A stretch of 64,000 nucleotides of DNA from Rotaria sp. Silwood1. Lineage: Eukaryota > Rotifera > Eurotatoria > Philodinida > Philodinidae. Each line of letters begins with the position of its first letter. The stretch's first letter is position 1. A model generated the notes under the pieces. The model saw only the letters and a program-made list of their open reading frames with translations, was not told the origin of the DNA and made no database searches. The DNA lies in the NCBI GenBank assembly GCA_905250075.1, contig CAJNOP010000534.1, positions 72,613 to 136,612 on the forward strand, given 5' to 3'. Below are positions 1 through 13,103 of the stretch, piece after piece. Position numbers and translations under genes: made by a program.

Positions 1-2894
1 GTCTGTTATTTATGAGAGTAACGAATACAATAGGTACTGATCTTTGTGATGTTTGTCTAATAAAAAGATATAGGTGGAGATAATGTCAACGGTCAAATAA
101 TGTTTAAATGTAATAATATATATGTATTCTTTGTCATTTCTAATATTTTTTTTCTTCAAAATGTCCCAGAGTAGTTTTTTTTTCCTTAGGAAAAGTTTCA
201 TTTTTATTCATGATGAAAAACAAGATTGTGAGAGAGTACGCAATATGAATCATATTATTGGTTTTTTTCCAAACTCATGTACACGTCATTTGATGATGTA
301 AAATATATGCATGAGAAAGAGAACGTATTTGTGATTTGAATTTTATTAAGAATAACGTCATTTTGATTCATTCTCAAACCTTACTGCTTATTTCTTTCGA
401 CAGACATCAATACAGGCAATATTAATCATTACCTATGTCATAATATTTAATACCTCTGTGGAAAATATAAAATTTTTAAATAATAATATTGAATAAGATA
501 CATTTAATATATACGATAAAGTAACCAATCAACTATATTTTTCTTCGCCATTACATTTTAGGAAATATTGTAATTGAAGTAGGATTTTTCAGTTAGGATA
601 TGCATTTAATTATGCAAATAATTGTACTTTTGATCAAAGGTTTTTAAAAACCATTATCATGTTCTACCTTTTTTTTCGACATAATAACATTTACATTTCG
701 TCATCTTCTTCCTGTTCTTATTTCTTATATATTGACATATTCGTATTCGAATGGCGCCCACGTTCATATATATATATATACATATTCTAAAGATTTATTC
801 ATTTTTAAAACATCAATATCAACAGACTTTGTCATATTTAACCAATTAATTCGATAATGCAAAACAAACCTGTTGCTAAATCACATAATGTGTGTGAGTG
901 TGGATCGGTGAGCTGTGATTGTGGGTGCTGAATCAATACCCACGCCAAATATCTTTCGGTTCTGTGAGTTTCTTGGCTTCTGATAGTTTCGTGAGTGTGA
1001 CATGAAAATATGATTCAAACTATAGCTAATCTTCTCACATCTAGTACTTGACAAGGCGAAAATATTCAAATCATTAATGTACTCTGATAAAATATAAATT
1101 ATTGAAAACCATAATATAAAATAGTTTTCACTGCATTCAGAAGAGACAGATAAACATTTTATGAATATATCTACAGAACATTATAGATTCGACCGCTTTT
1201 TTCACTGAAACTTCAGTCACCAACAGTAAGTAATTGATTCTTGTCTTACGTTACTAAAAGTATTCTTATATCAACAATAAAATAAACAATAACATTGATA
1301 TTTTCTTTCTCTACTTATCTGACAGAAGAAAACTAGTTTTCCGCGCTATTATATTTTAACTAGTATAGTTCTTTACAATACTTCAATTTCATTGACTATT
1401 GAGCAACAAGAGCTTATCAAGAAGTACTTGATAGTTTTACACAAATCATTCATTTCATTTCACATATTCTTTCGAATGTTTTAAATAGGAACCTGACGAA
1501 AAAAAGTTTAGAAAATCATAAATTGCCTCAAAAGCTCTCAGGGTTTCTACTCTAGAACTATGGTCTCTTGCTTGTTGTTAATCTTGAGCAATTATCGCTA
1601 TTAATATGTCTTTATGCATGGTAAGTTCGATTACAGAAGGAAGATGAGTTCGACAAAGAAATTGTTTAGTATAATCTACATGAATATCGAATAGAGTTAG
1701 TGTAGCTAAATAAGTAAACTTAATATTATTTGTCGTCGTTGTTGCTTTCTCTTGTTATTTAAGTTCATTGCATATTTTGAGTGTTTTAGGATAAACCTAG
1801 AGCTCAAGCGACACGTGTAAAGAAAACATTTTCGAACAGTTTAGCATCATCAGAAAGCAATAGCATGGTAACCATTGAGAACGTGTTATTGGCATCGAAG
1901 AATAGAAATCGATATAACATGAAGCCAAGACGAGACTCGGATCACTCACACTTACCTACATCCGGAGTCAGATCCACACCTACGTCACCGTTGAATCAAC
2001 TTCTGTGGTATATCTATTTTTGAATTATAACAGTATCCATGATCGAATTGTTCGTATTGTTTTAGTGACTAGGCTGTAGTAGAATTCTCGATTGCCATTA
2101 AATGCTTTTCTCTTTTTCAAACCAAGACAATGGTGCAATCAACCACTTCACTTGACCGTGCAACACGTAAGAACGTCAATTCCATAATGTCAATCATAAT
2201 TCATGAGATACTTTCTCATAATACCCATCAAATCGAAGATCGATGACAATGGAATTAGAATTGCTGTTCCACCGAGTAAAATATAAGTGGAAGTTTTAGT
2301 TTTGACGGATGCATTTCTCCTTTTCGAATGAAAGAAATTGTGCAATCGACCATTTCCATGGGTAAATCAACGCGAAAAAACGTCGAGTTATCGATATCAT
2401 TATGGTGATCGCAATTTGAGACAAAATCTTTGCTTTCACTGGTAAGATTGTCAACTGTGACGCATGTCATTATAGAAGCAATGCATTTGAAGAACAGACA
2501 AATTGTCAATTCTTGTCAGTCGGCAAAATGTATGAAGAATTTTTTCGCTCACGCATTTCCTCTTTACGTTTAAACAAATTGTACAATCGACCGTTTAAAT
2601 CGAACGATCAAGGCATCAAAGAAAACATCGAATATTCTTTCTTTTCAAACCCTAATATCTATTATTTGGATCGGACCGACCATAAAAAATAAAAAACGCC
2701 ATTTAAGAATGATATATGTTATTTGATAATGCATCTAATGACAAAAGGATCACAATATATTACAATGCAGTTTTTCTTACCAACTAATCCTGTCATGATA
2801 AGTGTTTTTTTTTCTTCTATATATATATTATCACTTTAATGAACAAATAAAAACACTTTGTGTTATTTTTGATTGTCGATTTTAAGATATTAAA
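1..2894. other. No gene recognised; degenerate direct repeats
   Basis: I see no convincing coding gene here. Three degenerate copies of a block of roughly 100 bases start near 2103, 2309 and 2551. Each contains a recognisable core reading like GTGCAATCRACCATTT or GTACAATCGACCGTTT. Near 890-945 and 1945-1985 there are very degenerate G/T-rich then C/A-rich stretches resembling the telomere-like fold-backs found elsewhere in the window. Confidence 0.4.
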
Positions 2895-3875
2895 ATGATG
2901 AAAATTGTGTTGAGTTTGTTATTATTTAGTCTTTGTAATCATTTGGGACAATGTGCCCAACCATATTTCCCATCTCAAATTGTATTTTCACCTGATGATG
3001 GTAAAACAACAATTGCAATTGATGAAATAAATCAACGAGCTTATTTAACATATCCTGTGAATGCTCTAATGAAAGTCAGTGCTTACGTTATGCAAAACTT
3101 TCCATATGCAGTTCCTGATTCGCCACAATCAAAACATTATGTTTTCTTAGCTACAACTTCTCTAATAAATTTTTGTTCCTATGAAACATATTGGAAATAT
3201 GGTGCATATAGACTCAATCAATTTCCATTACATTGGGGTAATGATAGTTCATATAAAATACGAAATTATGTCAATTTTAATTCTGAAATGATTCATTCAA
3301 ATATTTTTTCTAACGATGAAGATTATTGATATTCAAAGGAAATATGTTCAACAAGTACTGGAAATACATATCGATGTCAAGAAATTTATTTTAAGAAAAA
3401 TACTGATATTCCACTTCGATTAGCTGAAGTTCAGCATTCACCATTCTCAGCTAATCGTGTCATAACAAATTTTACAATTATATCTATAGGAAAACCGGAT
3501 GACGAATATTTTGACTCAATACCAAAAGAGTGGTATGTTGCTTGTCGAGATGTTGATCTCGGAGTTTTATACGATCCGACATTAATAAGACTAAGTGTAC
3601 AACAAAGTGCAAAAGTTCAAGTTTGGCTTTCGGCTCCTCCACATGAAATTAATGGAAATGATACTGTTACTATTCAATGGAAAACATCTCAATGCACTGA
3701 TTGTTTTGCATGGACACCAAAACAACTTTCTTTTAATAGTAAAAATTTTCAAGAAAAACAAACATTAACAATCACTCGTCTTAGAATTACAGAACAATCA
3801 ATTTTTATTCCCATTTTGAATGGTGGCGCGTTCGATTTGATTGAAGCACAGACTTATTCCTTATCTATTCGATAA
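2895..3875 (+). pseudogene. Secreted protein gene interrupted by one in-frame TGA
   Basis: The ORF opens with a clear signal peptide (MMKIVLSLLLFSLC, then a likely cleavage after GQCA). It runs 144 codons to a TGA at 3327-3329. The same frame then stays open for another 181 codons to TAA at 3873-3875, with similar codon use and several cysteines, so this was one protein of about 325 residues. I do not recognise the family. The TGA follows Asp-Glu-Asp-Tyr and would be a Trp codon with one base change. A recent nonsense mutation or a base-call error is the simplest reading. Selenocysteine is not supported, because I see no selenoprotein context. A polyadenylation-like AATAAA lies just after the stop, near 3908. 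A separate short 144-residue secreted protein is possible but less likely. Confidence 0.6.
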
Positions 3876-5320
3876 ATTTCTTTCTTTTCATTTGGAATAT
3901 CTATCAAATAAATATAAAGTTCCGTTCGCAAGAATATTTCAATGGAGTACTTACACAGACTATTGATGTGAAAGAGCAATATTTTCAGTACCATCTTATT
4001 CTAACACTCTTGAAAAATGATATGTACTTGAGAGTGTGTGAGCGTGGTGGAATTGCTTATGTATCGTAACACTCAAAACTGATCATACCGATCGGTGGGA
4101 TTTTTTAACGTATCCATATGCTTTCACGTTGTGGGTATTATCGTCATCCAAACACGCACACCTATTCATATTCCATGCTTATTCTTATATTATATACTCG
4201 TAAACAGATGATCAAGGTAATAGTAGTGAACTGTTGCATGTTGGTGGTTTCTACAAGTAAATTGATATTATACGACCGTACTTCAATTGCCTTATAGAAC
4301 ATAAAAGCAAGAGAACAAATAATTGTTACTTCATCATTTTAAAAGTTTCATTTTTTTCCTACACACATTCTTATCATAAATACAATTTCTCATTCAAATA
4401 AAGTCGATAACAAGACGTAGTTGTATACGTCATAAAAAGCGTTTTTTTTATGTTTTGAAAACAAGCATTTTTTGCGCCGAGAAAAAACATAAGATTGAAG
4501 ATGATGATATCATCAACATAGTTGTTGTCAAAGTAAAAAAGTCCTTTTCTTATCGTTTTCAACATCAAAAGGCGCACATTTAAAAGCTTTAAAACGTGTT
4601 ATCATCATCCATTGTTTGCATGAATTCCGAAGATGCCTATAATGAAAAGTTCGACTTGAAACAACTTTGTTATTAATCATATGTCATCGGATAGAGTCTG
4701 ATGCAAACATCATAAATATGTGAGTTTCAGACTTTTCTGTCATGTTTTAAGAGACGATGCTTGAAAATACTCAGTGTGCGTTAAAATGACCAAAATTGCC
4801 AAATTATCTTTTTATTTTCCATATAAAAATGAGTATAATAATCATGTTTTTTTTTTGTAGATAACAAATAGAAAACTAAATATAGTTTGAAAATGTTTGG
4901 TAATACTATAGTAAAACAATTTCATTTTTATAAAACACGAACTAAAATGAGTGTTGAAGTAGTAGAATTTTGCTCCACCCTTGCAGACGGCTTTCAAAGA
5001 CTTTATATCATGAACATGTCATTAGAACTTCCTTATTGCAGCTCTAGACAATTAAGTAAATCATGATGAAGAACTATATCCCAAACTAGATTGAATAAAA
5101 CTATTGCCATATTATTAGCAACAATAGATACATTTGTGCTTCACATTTCTACCTTACATGACTTGCACTCATAGCTTTTATACAAATAAGCGATTTACAA
5201 ACGCTTAGGACTTTCAAACTTGAAGTTTAAGTTACATGCATTCTAGTTTTTTTTTCTTTAAATCCATTTCGATTAGTACTTTCGTTTATAGAAAAAAGAA
5301 TTTTCATCATAACGGATATT
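3876..5320. other. Intergenic, nothing recognised
   Basis: AT-rich non-coding sequence between the secreted-protein pseudogene and the first ART-TPR gene. A short G/T-rich stretch near 4028-4052 resembles decayed telomere-like repeat. No RNA gene or mobile element was recognised. Confidence 0.4.
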
Positions 5321-7621
5321 ATGGAACAAGAAAACACTCCGATCTATGTTTGGCTTGATTCTAGTGCAAATTCCAATAATGAAAGTTCAAAAACAGTAGA
5401 AAAACACTTGAAAACTAAACTAAGAAATTTAAAAACATTTAATGTTATTAATGATTGCAAAGAATTTATTGAAATACATGATAATGAAAATATTATATTA
5501 ATTTTATCTGGCTCATATGGACGACAAATTGTACCACAAATATATAATTTACCGCATTTATCTGCTGTCTATGTCTATTATTCGCATAAAGCACGAAATC
5601 TAGAATGGGCAAAAGAATACACAAAGGTATGTTAACTTGAGGACTGAACTGTGGAACTCACATATTTCACAAAAGCTCGAATACTGAATGATATTTGAAA
5701 CCATTCGCTAAGGTCTGTAATGCATGAGTAATGAAGAAGAGCGTGGAAACCTTCGACTTATAACTTACATTCAATGTTTTCTTCAAAAATATATGTTGGT
5801 TCCATAAAAAAGTTAACTCTAGTGTTTAAGAATTTGACAGAGTGCAAGTGGGAGCGAGCATGAGCAGAATTGTAGATTGCTTTCAGGAGTGGTGGAGGCT
5901 AAACTTTTGACAGATGATACTCTCATTTTCGTGATGTAAAAACTTTGGACCGCAGTGGAGGGAGGGAGAAGAAATGACACCAACTGTGATCAGATTCCTT
6001 CTTCAACAATAGTCGACGTCTAGCGAGGTCGTGCCTTTCCTTCTCTCCCTCCTCCGAACTTCACGCAATCTTATCATTGGTAACCCTGAGCGTGAGTACG
6101 CACTTGATTGAATACATGACCCACATCTACATCGAACATTGAGCTATGATAGTCTCCTACAATCGAGCGTCGCAATTTCTTCGTACCAGAAAGATTAAAT
6201 CTGCAAAAACATAATCATGATAGAAGATCCATATCTTCTAATACGTTCAACACATGATGAGTTCCCATGGGATTTTCTTTCTGTACTCGTTATCGTATTT
6301 CATCCCTTGTCATTAGGTTAAATATGTTTCTACCAATCTCAATGACCTGATTGAACGAATTTTATCCAACTCTGGACCAAGATTCGTACCTAAACCTCAA
6401 TCTGAATACTCAATTGATCAAGATATCCTTTGGTTTCGTCTTTTTATCGAAGTACTTATTCGTATGAATGATACTGACGAAGCAAAACGAGACATGCTAC
6501 AATTTTGGAGAGAGAAGTATGATCGGCCATCAGAAATTGCAATGGTTGAAGAGTTTGACAGGGAATTTCAACCTTCGGATGCTATTTGGTGGCATACTAG
6601 AGAGTGTGGAATCTATCGACTCATCAAACAAGCTTTGGCTTCTAGGAATTACAATGATCTATACAAACTTCGTTTTATAATTAAATATTTATATCTACAA
6701 CTACAAGAAGAGCATCAACGATTTGTAAGAGAATTCAACAAGTGTAGAATCATGGTCTTTCGTGGACTAGGTATAAAGCAGCAAGAAGCAGAAATTTTGA
6801 AGAACAATATTGGATCACTCTATTCTGACAAAGTATTATTTAGTTCTTCACTTAGCCGAGACGTCGCTCTTCAGTTTGCTAAAAATTCTGCAATGTCTAG
6901 CACTATAGCACCAGTACTTTTTGTCGCTGTGATCGATACTCGATGCGAGACACTACCGTATGCTAAAATTTCCGAATTTTCTGAATACCCTCAAGAAGAA
7001 GAAGTATTATTTATGTTCGGCACTATTTTTAAAATACATGCAGTATATTACCGTGAAAGTTCCGGAATATGGGAAGTTAAACTTTCACTTTGTGGAGACG
7101 ATGATCCTCGTCTTATAGATATGGTTAATTATATAAAACATGAAATTAAAGATACAGCAGACTTAGTTACATTAGGTGATTTATTCATAAAAATGGGAGA
7201 ATATGATAAAGCAAAAGAATTCTATTGTAAATATCAAAGTCGATTATCAATTAACGATCCAAATTTAAAACGTGTTTGGCAGGGTCTATCAAATATAGCT
7301 GATATTGAAGGAAATTATTATATATCAATGTATAATTATACAAAAGCACACGAATGTTTCGATGAACAATTAAAAATATGTCGAAATTTACCAAGTCGTC
7401 ATCCACAATATGGTAAATGCTATTCAAGTATTGCGAATTTATACGAGCTTGAAGGAGAAAAAAAATTGGCATTGGAAAATTATCAAAAAGCATACAAAAT
7501 CTATATACAATCGCTTCCTGCTTATCATCCAGATACGACCAAAGTAGAACAATCTATTGAAAATTTATCACCTCGTAAGTCGTGTGATCTTTTTATTCAT
7601 ATTCGAAATCAACTTGTTTGA
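5321..7621 (+). CDS. NAD:arginine ADP-ribosyltransferase with TPR tail, module A
   Basis: Exon 1 is 5321-5626 and exon 2 starts at 6317; the 690-bp intron is GT-AG and keeps the frame. Without further splicing the protein is 536 residues. Residues 1-105 form an alpha/beta domain of unknown function shared by the ART genes here (pattern IILILSGSYGRQIVP, then VYVYY). The ART catalytic domain covers about 190-365. All three hallmarks of the R-S-ExE class are visible: Arg in VFRGLG, the serine motif in FSSSLS, and Glu-x-Glu in EEEVLF. About 385-510 is TPR-like (GEYDKAKEF, YTKAHECFDEQL, ALENYQKAYKI). ARTs of this class move ADP-ribose from NAD to arginine; the TPRs would bind a partner. Near the end, at 7574, a strong donor (CTC then GTAAGT) allows splicing into the next module, so the stop at 7621 may belong only to an unspliced form. 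Confidence 0.8.
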
Positions 7622-7704
7622 GTAAAAAAGTGAATTTTTTCATTACTGTAATGGTTTCACTAAATCTAAAGAGTAGTAAAATATTAATTAGCTTTTTTTT
7701 TTAG
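7575..7704 (+). other. Candidate intron joining two ART-TPR modules
   Basis: The donor GTAAGT begins at 7575, inside the last codons of module A. The acceptor is a long T tract ending in TTTAG at 7704. Splicing joins a codon split 1+2 and continues through 15 open codons into the ATG of module B at 7752. With all four exons (5321-5626, 6317-7574, 7705-8078, 8203-9522) the coding length is 3258 bases, exactly 1086 codons. Alternatively the acceptor at 7704 could serve trans-splicing of a separate downstream transcript. Confidence 0.55.
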
Positions 7705-9522
7705 AAAATAAAATAACAACACAAGCATTCAATCAACCGATTGCTCCTCAAATGTCTGAAGAAAAATCAAAAGCGAATACAAATATGGAAACATTTCTCA
7801 TCGTTTGGTTAGATGCAAACATCAATAAAACAAAAGATAATGAAGATACATATAAAGCTTTACGTACAAGTGTTAATTATCTCAAAACATTTGATAATTT
7901 ACAAGAAGGTGAAACATACATTCGCAGTATTCAACGTGAAAAAATTATCCTAATTGTATCCGGTGGTTATGGCAGAGCAATCGTACCACGAATTCATGAT
8001 CTCGTACAAGTAAACTGCATTTATGTTTATTGTGTTGACAAAGCATATAATGAAGCATGGTCAAAAGATTATTCAAAGGTTAGTTTTTATTGGAGAAAAC
8101 AAAATCATATCAAGTTTTTTAATAAGAAAAGAAAAGGAAATTGCACGGCTTTAATTTTTCAACTTGAAACTTTTCATCTTAATCAAGTCTTTTTTCTCTT
8201 AGATACGATCAGTGATTACCAAACGAAAACAGTTAATCGATGAAATTACTGAAGATCAAAAATTACGAAATATAATCGAAGATATTGTTCCCATGAGTAT
8301 TCTAAATCGTACAGCAGTAGCTAAAGAAACAACAGCTAAAAATATTTCAAAAGAAATGGGTTCAATTTTATGGTTTCAGTTGTTAGTTGATGTTTTACTA
8401 CGTATGACACATACTGAAGATGCTAAAATAGAACTAATGAAAACATGGCGTGAAAATTATATTGGAAATTCTTCTGAATTACATATTATTAAAGAATTTG
8501 AACGTGATTATAAACAAGAGAAAGCTGTTTGGTGGTACACCCGTCAGTCATCGCTGTATCGCATACTGAACAAAGCCTTGAGAGAGCAATCTATTGACAC
8601 GATATTTGCATTTCGATTTTTTCTAACAGAATTATCAGAACAAGTCACACAATTGTATTATATTTATATGAATCAATTAAATTTATCGAACACAAAAAGT
8701 AATGATGAATATATTATTTATGTTTATCGTGGACAAGTTATTGCCAAAGAAGAACTTGAACAAATGCAAACAAGTATTGGTGGTTTTATTTCTATTAATA
8801 GTTTTTTTTCAACAAGTCGTAGTGAAAGTAAAGCACGAGACTTTGCCAAGCTATCAGAAATCACTGACAAGCTTCGTCGTATTTTATTTAAAATTAAAAT
8901 CGATCCGCGTTTACCAACAAAACCATTTGCTGATATTGAAGGTATAAGTTATTTTCCAGATGAAAGAGAAATCTTATTCATGCTAGGATCAATATTTCGT
9001 ATCGATGAAATCAATTATGATAATAATGATGCATTATGGACAATAAACATGAGTCTTTGTAGTGAAGATGATTTTGAATTAAAAGAATTATTCGCATATT
9101 TAAAAAAAGATATTGGAGAAGAAGCATCGATGGTAACATTGGGTAATATACTACTTCAAATGGGTGAATATGATAAAGCTAAACGAATATTTTTACGAAT
9201 GAATCATCAACAAGGACTTATTAGTGTTGCAGAGTTGAAAGGAAACTTTTATTTAGCAATGAAACATTATAAACATGCTATTGATTGTTATGAACAAGCA
9301 TTAAAACTTCGGGGTGAATCATTACCTGCATCACATCAAGATATTGCTAAGAGTTATAGTTCAATTGCTATGCCATATGAATTTTGGAAAACATATCCAA
9401 AAGCTATTGACTACTACCAACGAACAATTAAACAATATAGCCGAACATTGAAAGATAATCATCCATTGATTACACAAACTAAAACTAGTTTACTAAAACT
9501 TCAACATCGAACAAATCATTAA
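7705..9522 (+). CDS. NAD:arginine ADP-ribosyltransferase with TPR tail, module B
   Basis: Exons are 7705-8078 and 8203-9522, joined by a 124-bp GT-AG intron in phase 0. If translated alone it starts at ATG 7752 and gives about 548 residues; if fused it is the C-terminal half of a double protein. Domain order is as in module A: an N-terminal alpha/beta domain (KIILIVSGGYGRAIVP, CIYVYC), the ART domain, then TPRs (GEYDKAKRIF, YKHAIDCYEQAL, YPKAIDYYQRT). The catalytic set is intact: Arg in YVYRGQ, the serine motif FFSTSRS, and Glu-x-Glu in EREILF. The two modules are head-to-tail paralogues and clearly diverged, so the duplication is not recent. No signal peptide is visible, so a cytosolic role is likely. 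Confidence 0.8.
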
Positions 9523-10084
9523 GTGATCAATCGAGAACTAAGAAAAACTTATAAGCACAGCTTCCTCTAAGCGTGAAATATTGAACTAAAATTTAATTTT
9601 TAGCTTCACTATACTAATAAAGAATACGCAAAATGAAGGGTGTGGAACTCTCATATATACCGTAATCTACAATTAAATTTCGACAAAATAAATACTGAAA
9701 GCTGCAGTATTTCTTTATATCGACAGTATTTTTCACATAAATTAGTCTGACGAATAGAACATATCAATGAATGCCATTGCCGGTGTGTATCATCAATGTG
9801 AAGAATTGTCATTCGTTAATTAATATGATCTTTACCATCTTTCATGTGAGATAGGAGCTGTTCACATTATTGATCTCTGCTTTTTCCCTACACTCGGATG
9901 ATGTCATCAGGATAGACTTTACATGCTTTAAGGAGTACATACTTCAAGCGTTCTGTGAGTGTGAATATGAATCTTGAGTTCACAGAGAATCTCAAGGATT
10001 TATTTTTGTATTCGATTCTATTTCTTTTTTGCCATTCTAACATTCAATCAACATTCAGAAATAGTGAACAGGGTGTGGATGTTA

Positions 10085-10533
10085 CAATCCTACACGGGAC
10101 AAAAAAATAATTTCTTGTCCGGTAAACGAGGTGCATGTCCTTCCATCATTCCTTCCCAAGCCGACAAAAATTTTTGTCTGCTTGGATTATCCTAACATAT
10201 TGTTCGATAGTGCGTTTTGTACAGCAATTTTCACTCCTTCAGCTCATATATTTCGAAGTTTGAAATAGTTCTTCACTGCCATATTATTTAGTCAACAAAA
10301 AGTTCGAGACAACATTTTCATGAAAAATGGGGCAAATTTTGTCCCGAACATTTTTCTGACTAATCAAGTTAGCAGCGAAGGACTGTCTCAAGCTTCTAAA
10401 AACATGAGCGGAAAGAGCAGTCGTTTCTGTACAAACCATACTGCCATACAATATGTTAGCATAAGGAATGATAGAAGAACATGGATCTTTTTTACCGGAA
10501 CAAAAAATTAGTTTTTTGTCTCGTCCAGGATTC
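10085..10533. mobile_element. MITE, 449 bp, TA-flanked, about 40-bp inverted ends
   Basis: The two ends are inverted repeats. The left reads CAATCCTACACGGGACAAAA; the complement of the right reads GAATCCTGGACGAGACAAAA; both run on to a shared TTGTYCCGGTAAA. Each end is bordered by TA (10083-10084 and 10534-10535), the Tc1/mariner target duplication. The interior has no coding capacity, so this is a non-autonomous element. Confidence 0.65.
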
Positions 10534-11056
10534 TAATCTACAGCCACTGCCATACCCCATTTTTTCAATTTATTTATTATGCTAAAAATGGTTCTTTTCT
10601 GAGTAGAAACTACTGAGCAATAAAATTCAAGCCGTAGCTTTTTATGTTGACTTCTGTTCGTTGGCATTTCGCAACAGAATATAATTGTATTTGCATTACT
10701 CTGGTTACTGGAAGTAAAGACACAAGTTTTCAAATGTGATTCTATTTTGCTTTTGGGGGCGTCATTTGACAATTGCCACTGAGCGAATGTGTAAGTCTAG
10801 TTCGTCATTATTTATCAAACGAAACTGACTTCAACACTTTACTCACACCAGTGGCAATCAAACCTGCCACACTATACTCATAAGCACTCTCATAGTGAAG
10901 AGTGATGGCTGACTTACTTTGTCAGTGCGACAAATCCAAAAGCCGGGAGATCCTCAGGTTAGAAAACCTGAGAAACTACGAAGAAAGTTATTGTGTCATA
11001 ATCAATACAGTTCGAGAAGTCGTGTTGTTACCAGTAACTTGTCTTTTATTACGTCG

Positions 11057-11156
11057 NNNNNNNNNNNNNNNNNNNNNNNNNNNNNNNNNNNNNNNNNNNN
11101 NNNNNNNNNNNNNNNNNNNNNNNNNNNNNNNNNNNNNNNNNNNNNNNNNNNNNNNN
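11057..11156. other. Assembly gap (100 N)
   Basis: Exactly 100 N, the conventional placeholder for a gap of unknown size. The base run to its right (GGGGGGTCTTCTA, repeated, then GTGTCGAGGGG) resembles the sequence to the right of the second gap, so a shared repeat probably broke the assembly. Confidence 0.95.
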
Positions 11157-11553
11157 AGGGGGGTCTTCTATTATAGGGGGGTCTTCTAATGTGTCGAGGG
11201 GTTTATCTTCATTTAGTCACCCTCGGACAAAAAAAGGAAAATTTTCTATTAGCTCGTTCTCCTTTGTTTTTTTATTATTATATCTTCATTCATATATGCA
11301 TGGATAGAGCAAAGAGTAAACTACATTTATATATATGTAGGCCATTTGACTGACTTATCATTTCAAATTTCTTCAATATATACAAAAAGGTCCCATTTTC
11401 GTGATATTCAACGAACAAAAATAATACTCTTTTCGAGACAAAAATTTTTTTTTCAACAAGGAATTATGCTGTTTTATAAGGATATATTTATTAAATAATT
11501 ATATCAGACACAAATATATAACAGTATAAATTACACACATAATATACAAGAGA

Positions 11554-13103
11554 CTATTCATTAGCTCTCTCTTGAATTTCAGTTAAAGCATGAGAAATGT
11601 AAGATTGTATGACTTTCTGTGGTATATCATTGCATGCATTGTCTATTGCTGCATTTAATTGTGCTGCTGTTTTTGGTTGTTGTGCTGCTATGTTCGATTT
11701 TATCCAAGACCAGACATATTCTATACCATTAAATTCCGGAGAATATGCAGGAGCATCTAGGACTTGAATGCCATCATTTTTAAACCACGTAAGAATTGGT
11801 CCTGATTTATGATATGAAATATTATCCTGGTAGAATTTGTGTCTTCGCAATTCTGAAGTATGTGGTCCTACATGAGTAGAGAGGAGATAGTGATACGTAG
11901 CTGAATTCATATACCCATCATATCTACTAAATGCTTTAAAATTCCAACCAATTACACCCCATAATTGTGCATGTGCTTTGATATTATCAACAACATGTGT
12001 AGGTCGTGGTTCGCCAGGCTTACACCATGCAATAGTACCGACATCGCTCATCGTAAATATTTTTTCATCACAAAATAACCATTTTTTAATATTATCATTG
12101 GCGTGTAATTGTGCAAAAGCAGTTTTGGTCTCCTCTTGTATCGATGTGAGTGATTTTTTTATTTTTTGATGATAATGACGGTATACTAATTCACGACGAT
12201 AACGCTGGATAGTTCTAGCGCTAACACGTTTACCGGTATTTTCGAATATTTCATTTGCAAGTGCTGTTGCAGTAGCTGTTGGTTTTCTTTTGATCATTTT
12301 ATCCAATTTTTGTTTTTCGACGCCTGACGAGGGAACGTTCCCAAGTGATTAAAACCTTTTGAGCTCATATGTTACCCATTAGGTAGGGGACCACTAGATT
12401 AGAGAGACCTCCAAAGGATTCGTGCCCATATTGAGATTTGACAAAGATATCTAATTTTTAGTGGATTTGTCCTGTTGGACCCTAGTTCTACAGGAAAATC
12501 ATATTTTCGAATTTCGATCTGAAACTTTGCCCAAATGAAGGCCTCGATTAGAGTAGCTTGTATAAAAAATTTCAGAATTTTTGGACATTGCATCTCCAAG
12601 GTATCAATCTTTCAAAGTATCCATGTTATCTATAGAAAAGTGTCTATATTTTCAAAAATTGATACCTTGGAAATGCAATGTCCAAAAATTCTGAAATTTT
12701 CCATATAAGCTACTCTAATCGAAGCCTTCATTTGGGCAAAGTTTCAGATCGAAATTCGAAAATATGATTTTGCTGTAGAACTAGGGTCCAGCAGGAGAAA
12801 TCCACTAAAAATTCGATATCTCTGTCAAATCTCAATATGGGCACGAATCCTGTGGAGGTCTCTCTAATCTAGTGGTTCCCTACCTAATGGGCAACATATG
12901 AGCTCCAAAGCTTTTAATCACTTGGGAACGTTCCCTCATGAGAGAGAATGTGGACGACCAGATGATACTCCCCCAGTTATATTTCCCGTGTTGTAGTAAC
13001 GAGATAATATTTTTGGGCAGTACCAGTCGAACAGTGATGCTTTGCTGCAATTGTTGTTATCTTCTTTCTGTCTCTTTCTCTTTCCATTATTATTTGAGTT
13101 CGT
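11554..13103 (-). pseudogene. Tc1-type DD34E transposase split by a fold-back insertion
   Basis: The 3' part (12324 down to 11554) carries the second helix-turn-helix (SARTIQRYRREL) and the whole catalytic core: first Asp in FCDEKIF, second in FYQDN, and Glu in NGIE, with 34 residues between the last two. The 5' part (13103 down to 12939) is open for 55 codons and ends with the inter-helix linker GRPHSLS typical of Tc1 transposases. Between them sits the fold-back element 12328-12938. Removing it with one 3-base target copy returns both parts to one frame. No in-frame ATG was found in the 5' part, so the true start may be lost. As it stands the copy cannot make a full transposase. Confidence 0.8.
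12328..12938. mobile_element. Fold-back element inserted in the Tc1 transposase
   Basis: Two arms of roughly 275-290 bases (from 12328 and up to 12938) are inverted copies around a short AT-rich centre near 12610-12655. Both ends carry GAGGGAACGTTCCC, itself containing a 12-base palindrome. The element is flanked by TGA on both sides (12325-12327, 12939-12941), a 3-bp target duplication. It has no coding capacity and would form a very stable hairpin. Confidence 0.75.

Noticed and set aside
3327..3329. Selenocysteine at the in-frame TGA
   Set aside because: No selenoprotein motif around it and no SECIS-like structure that I could recognise; a nonsense change or error is simpler.
9974..10511. 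Two short plus-strand ORFs
   Set aside because: They lie mostly inside the 449-bp MITE and lack protein-like features.
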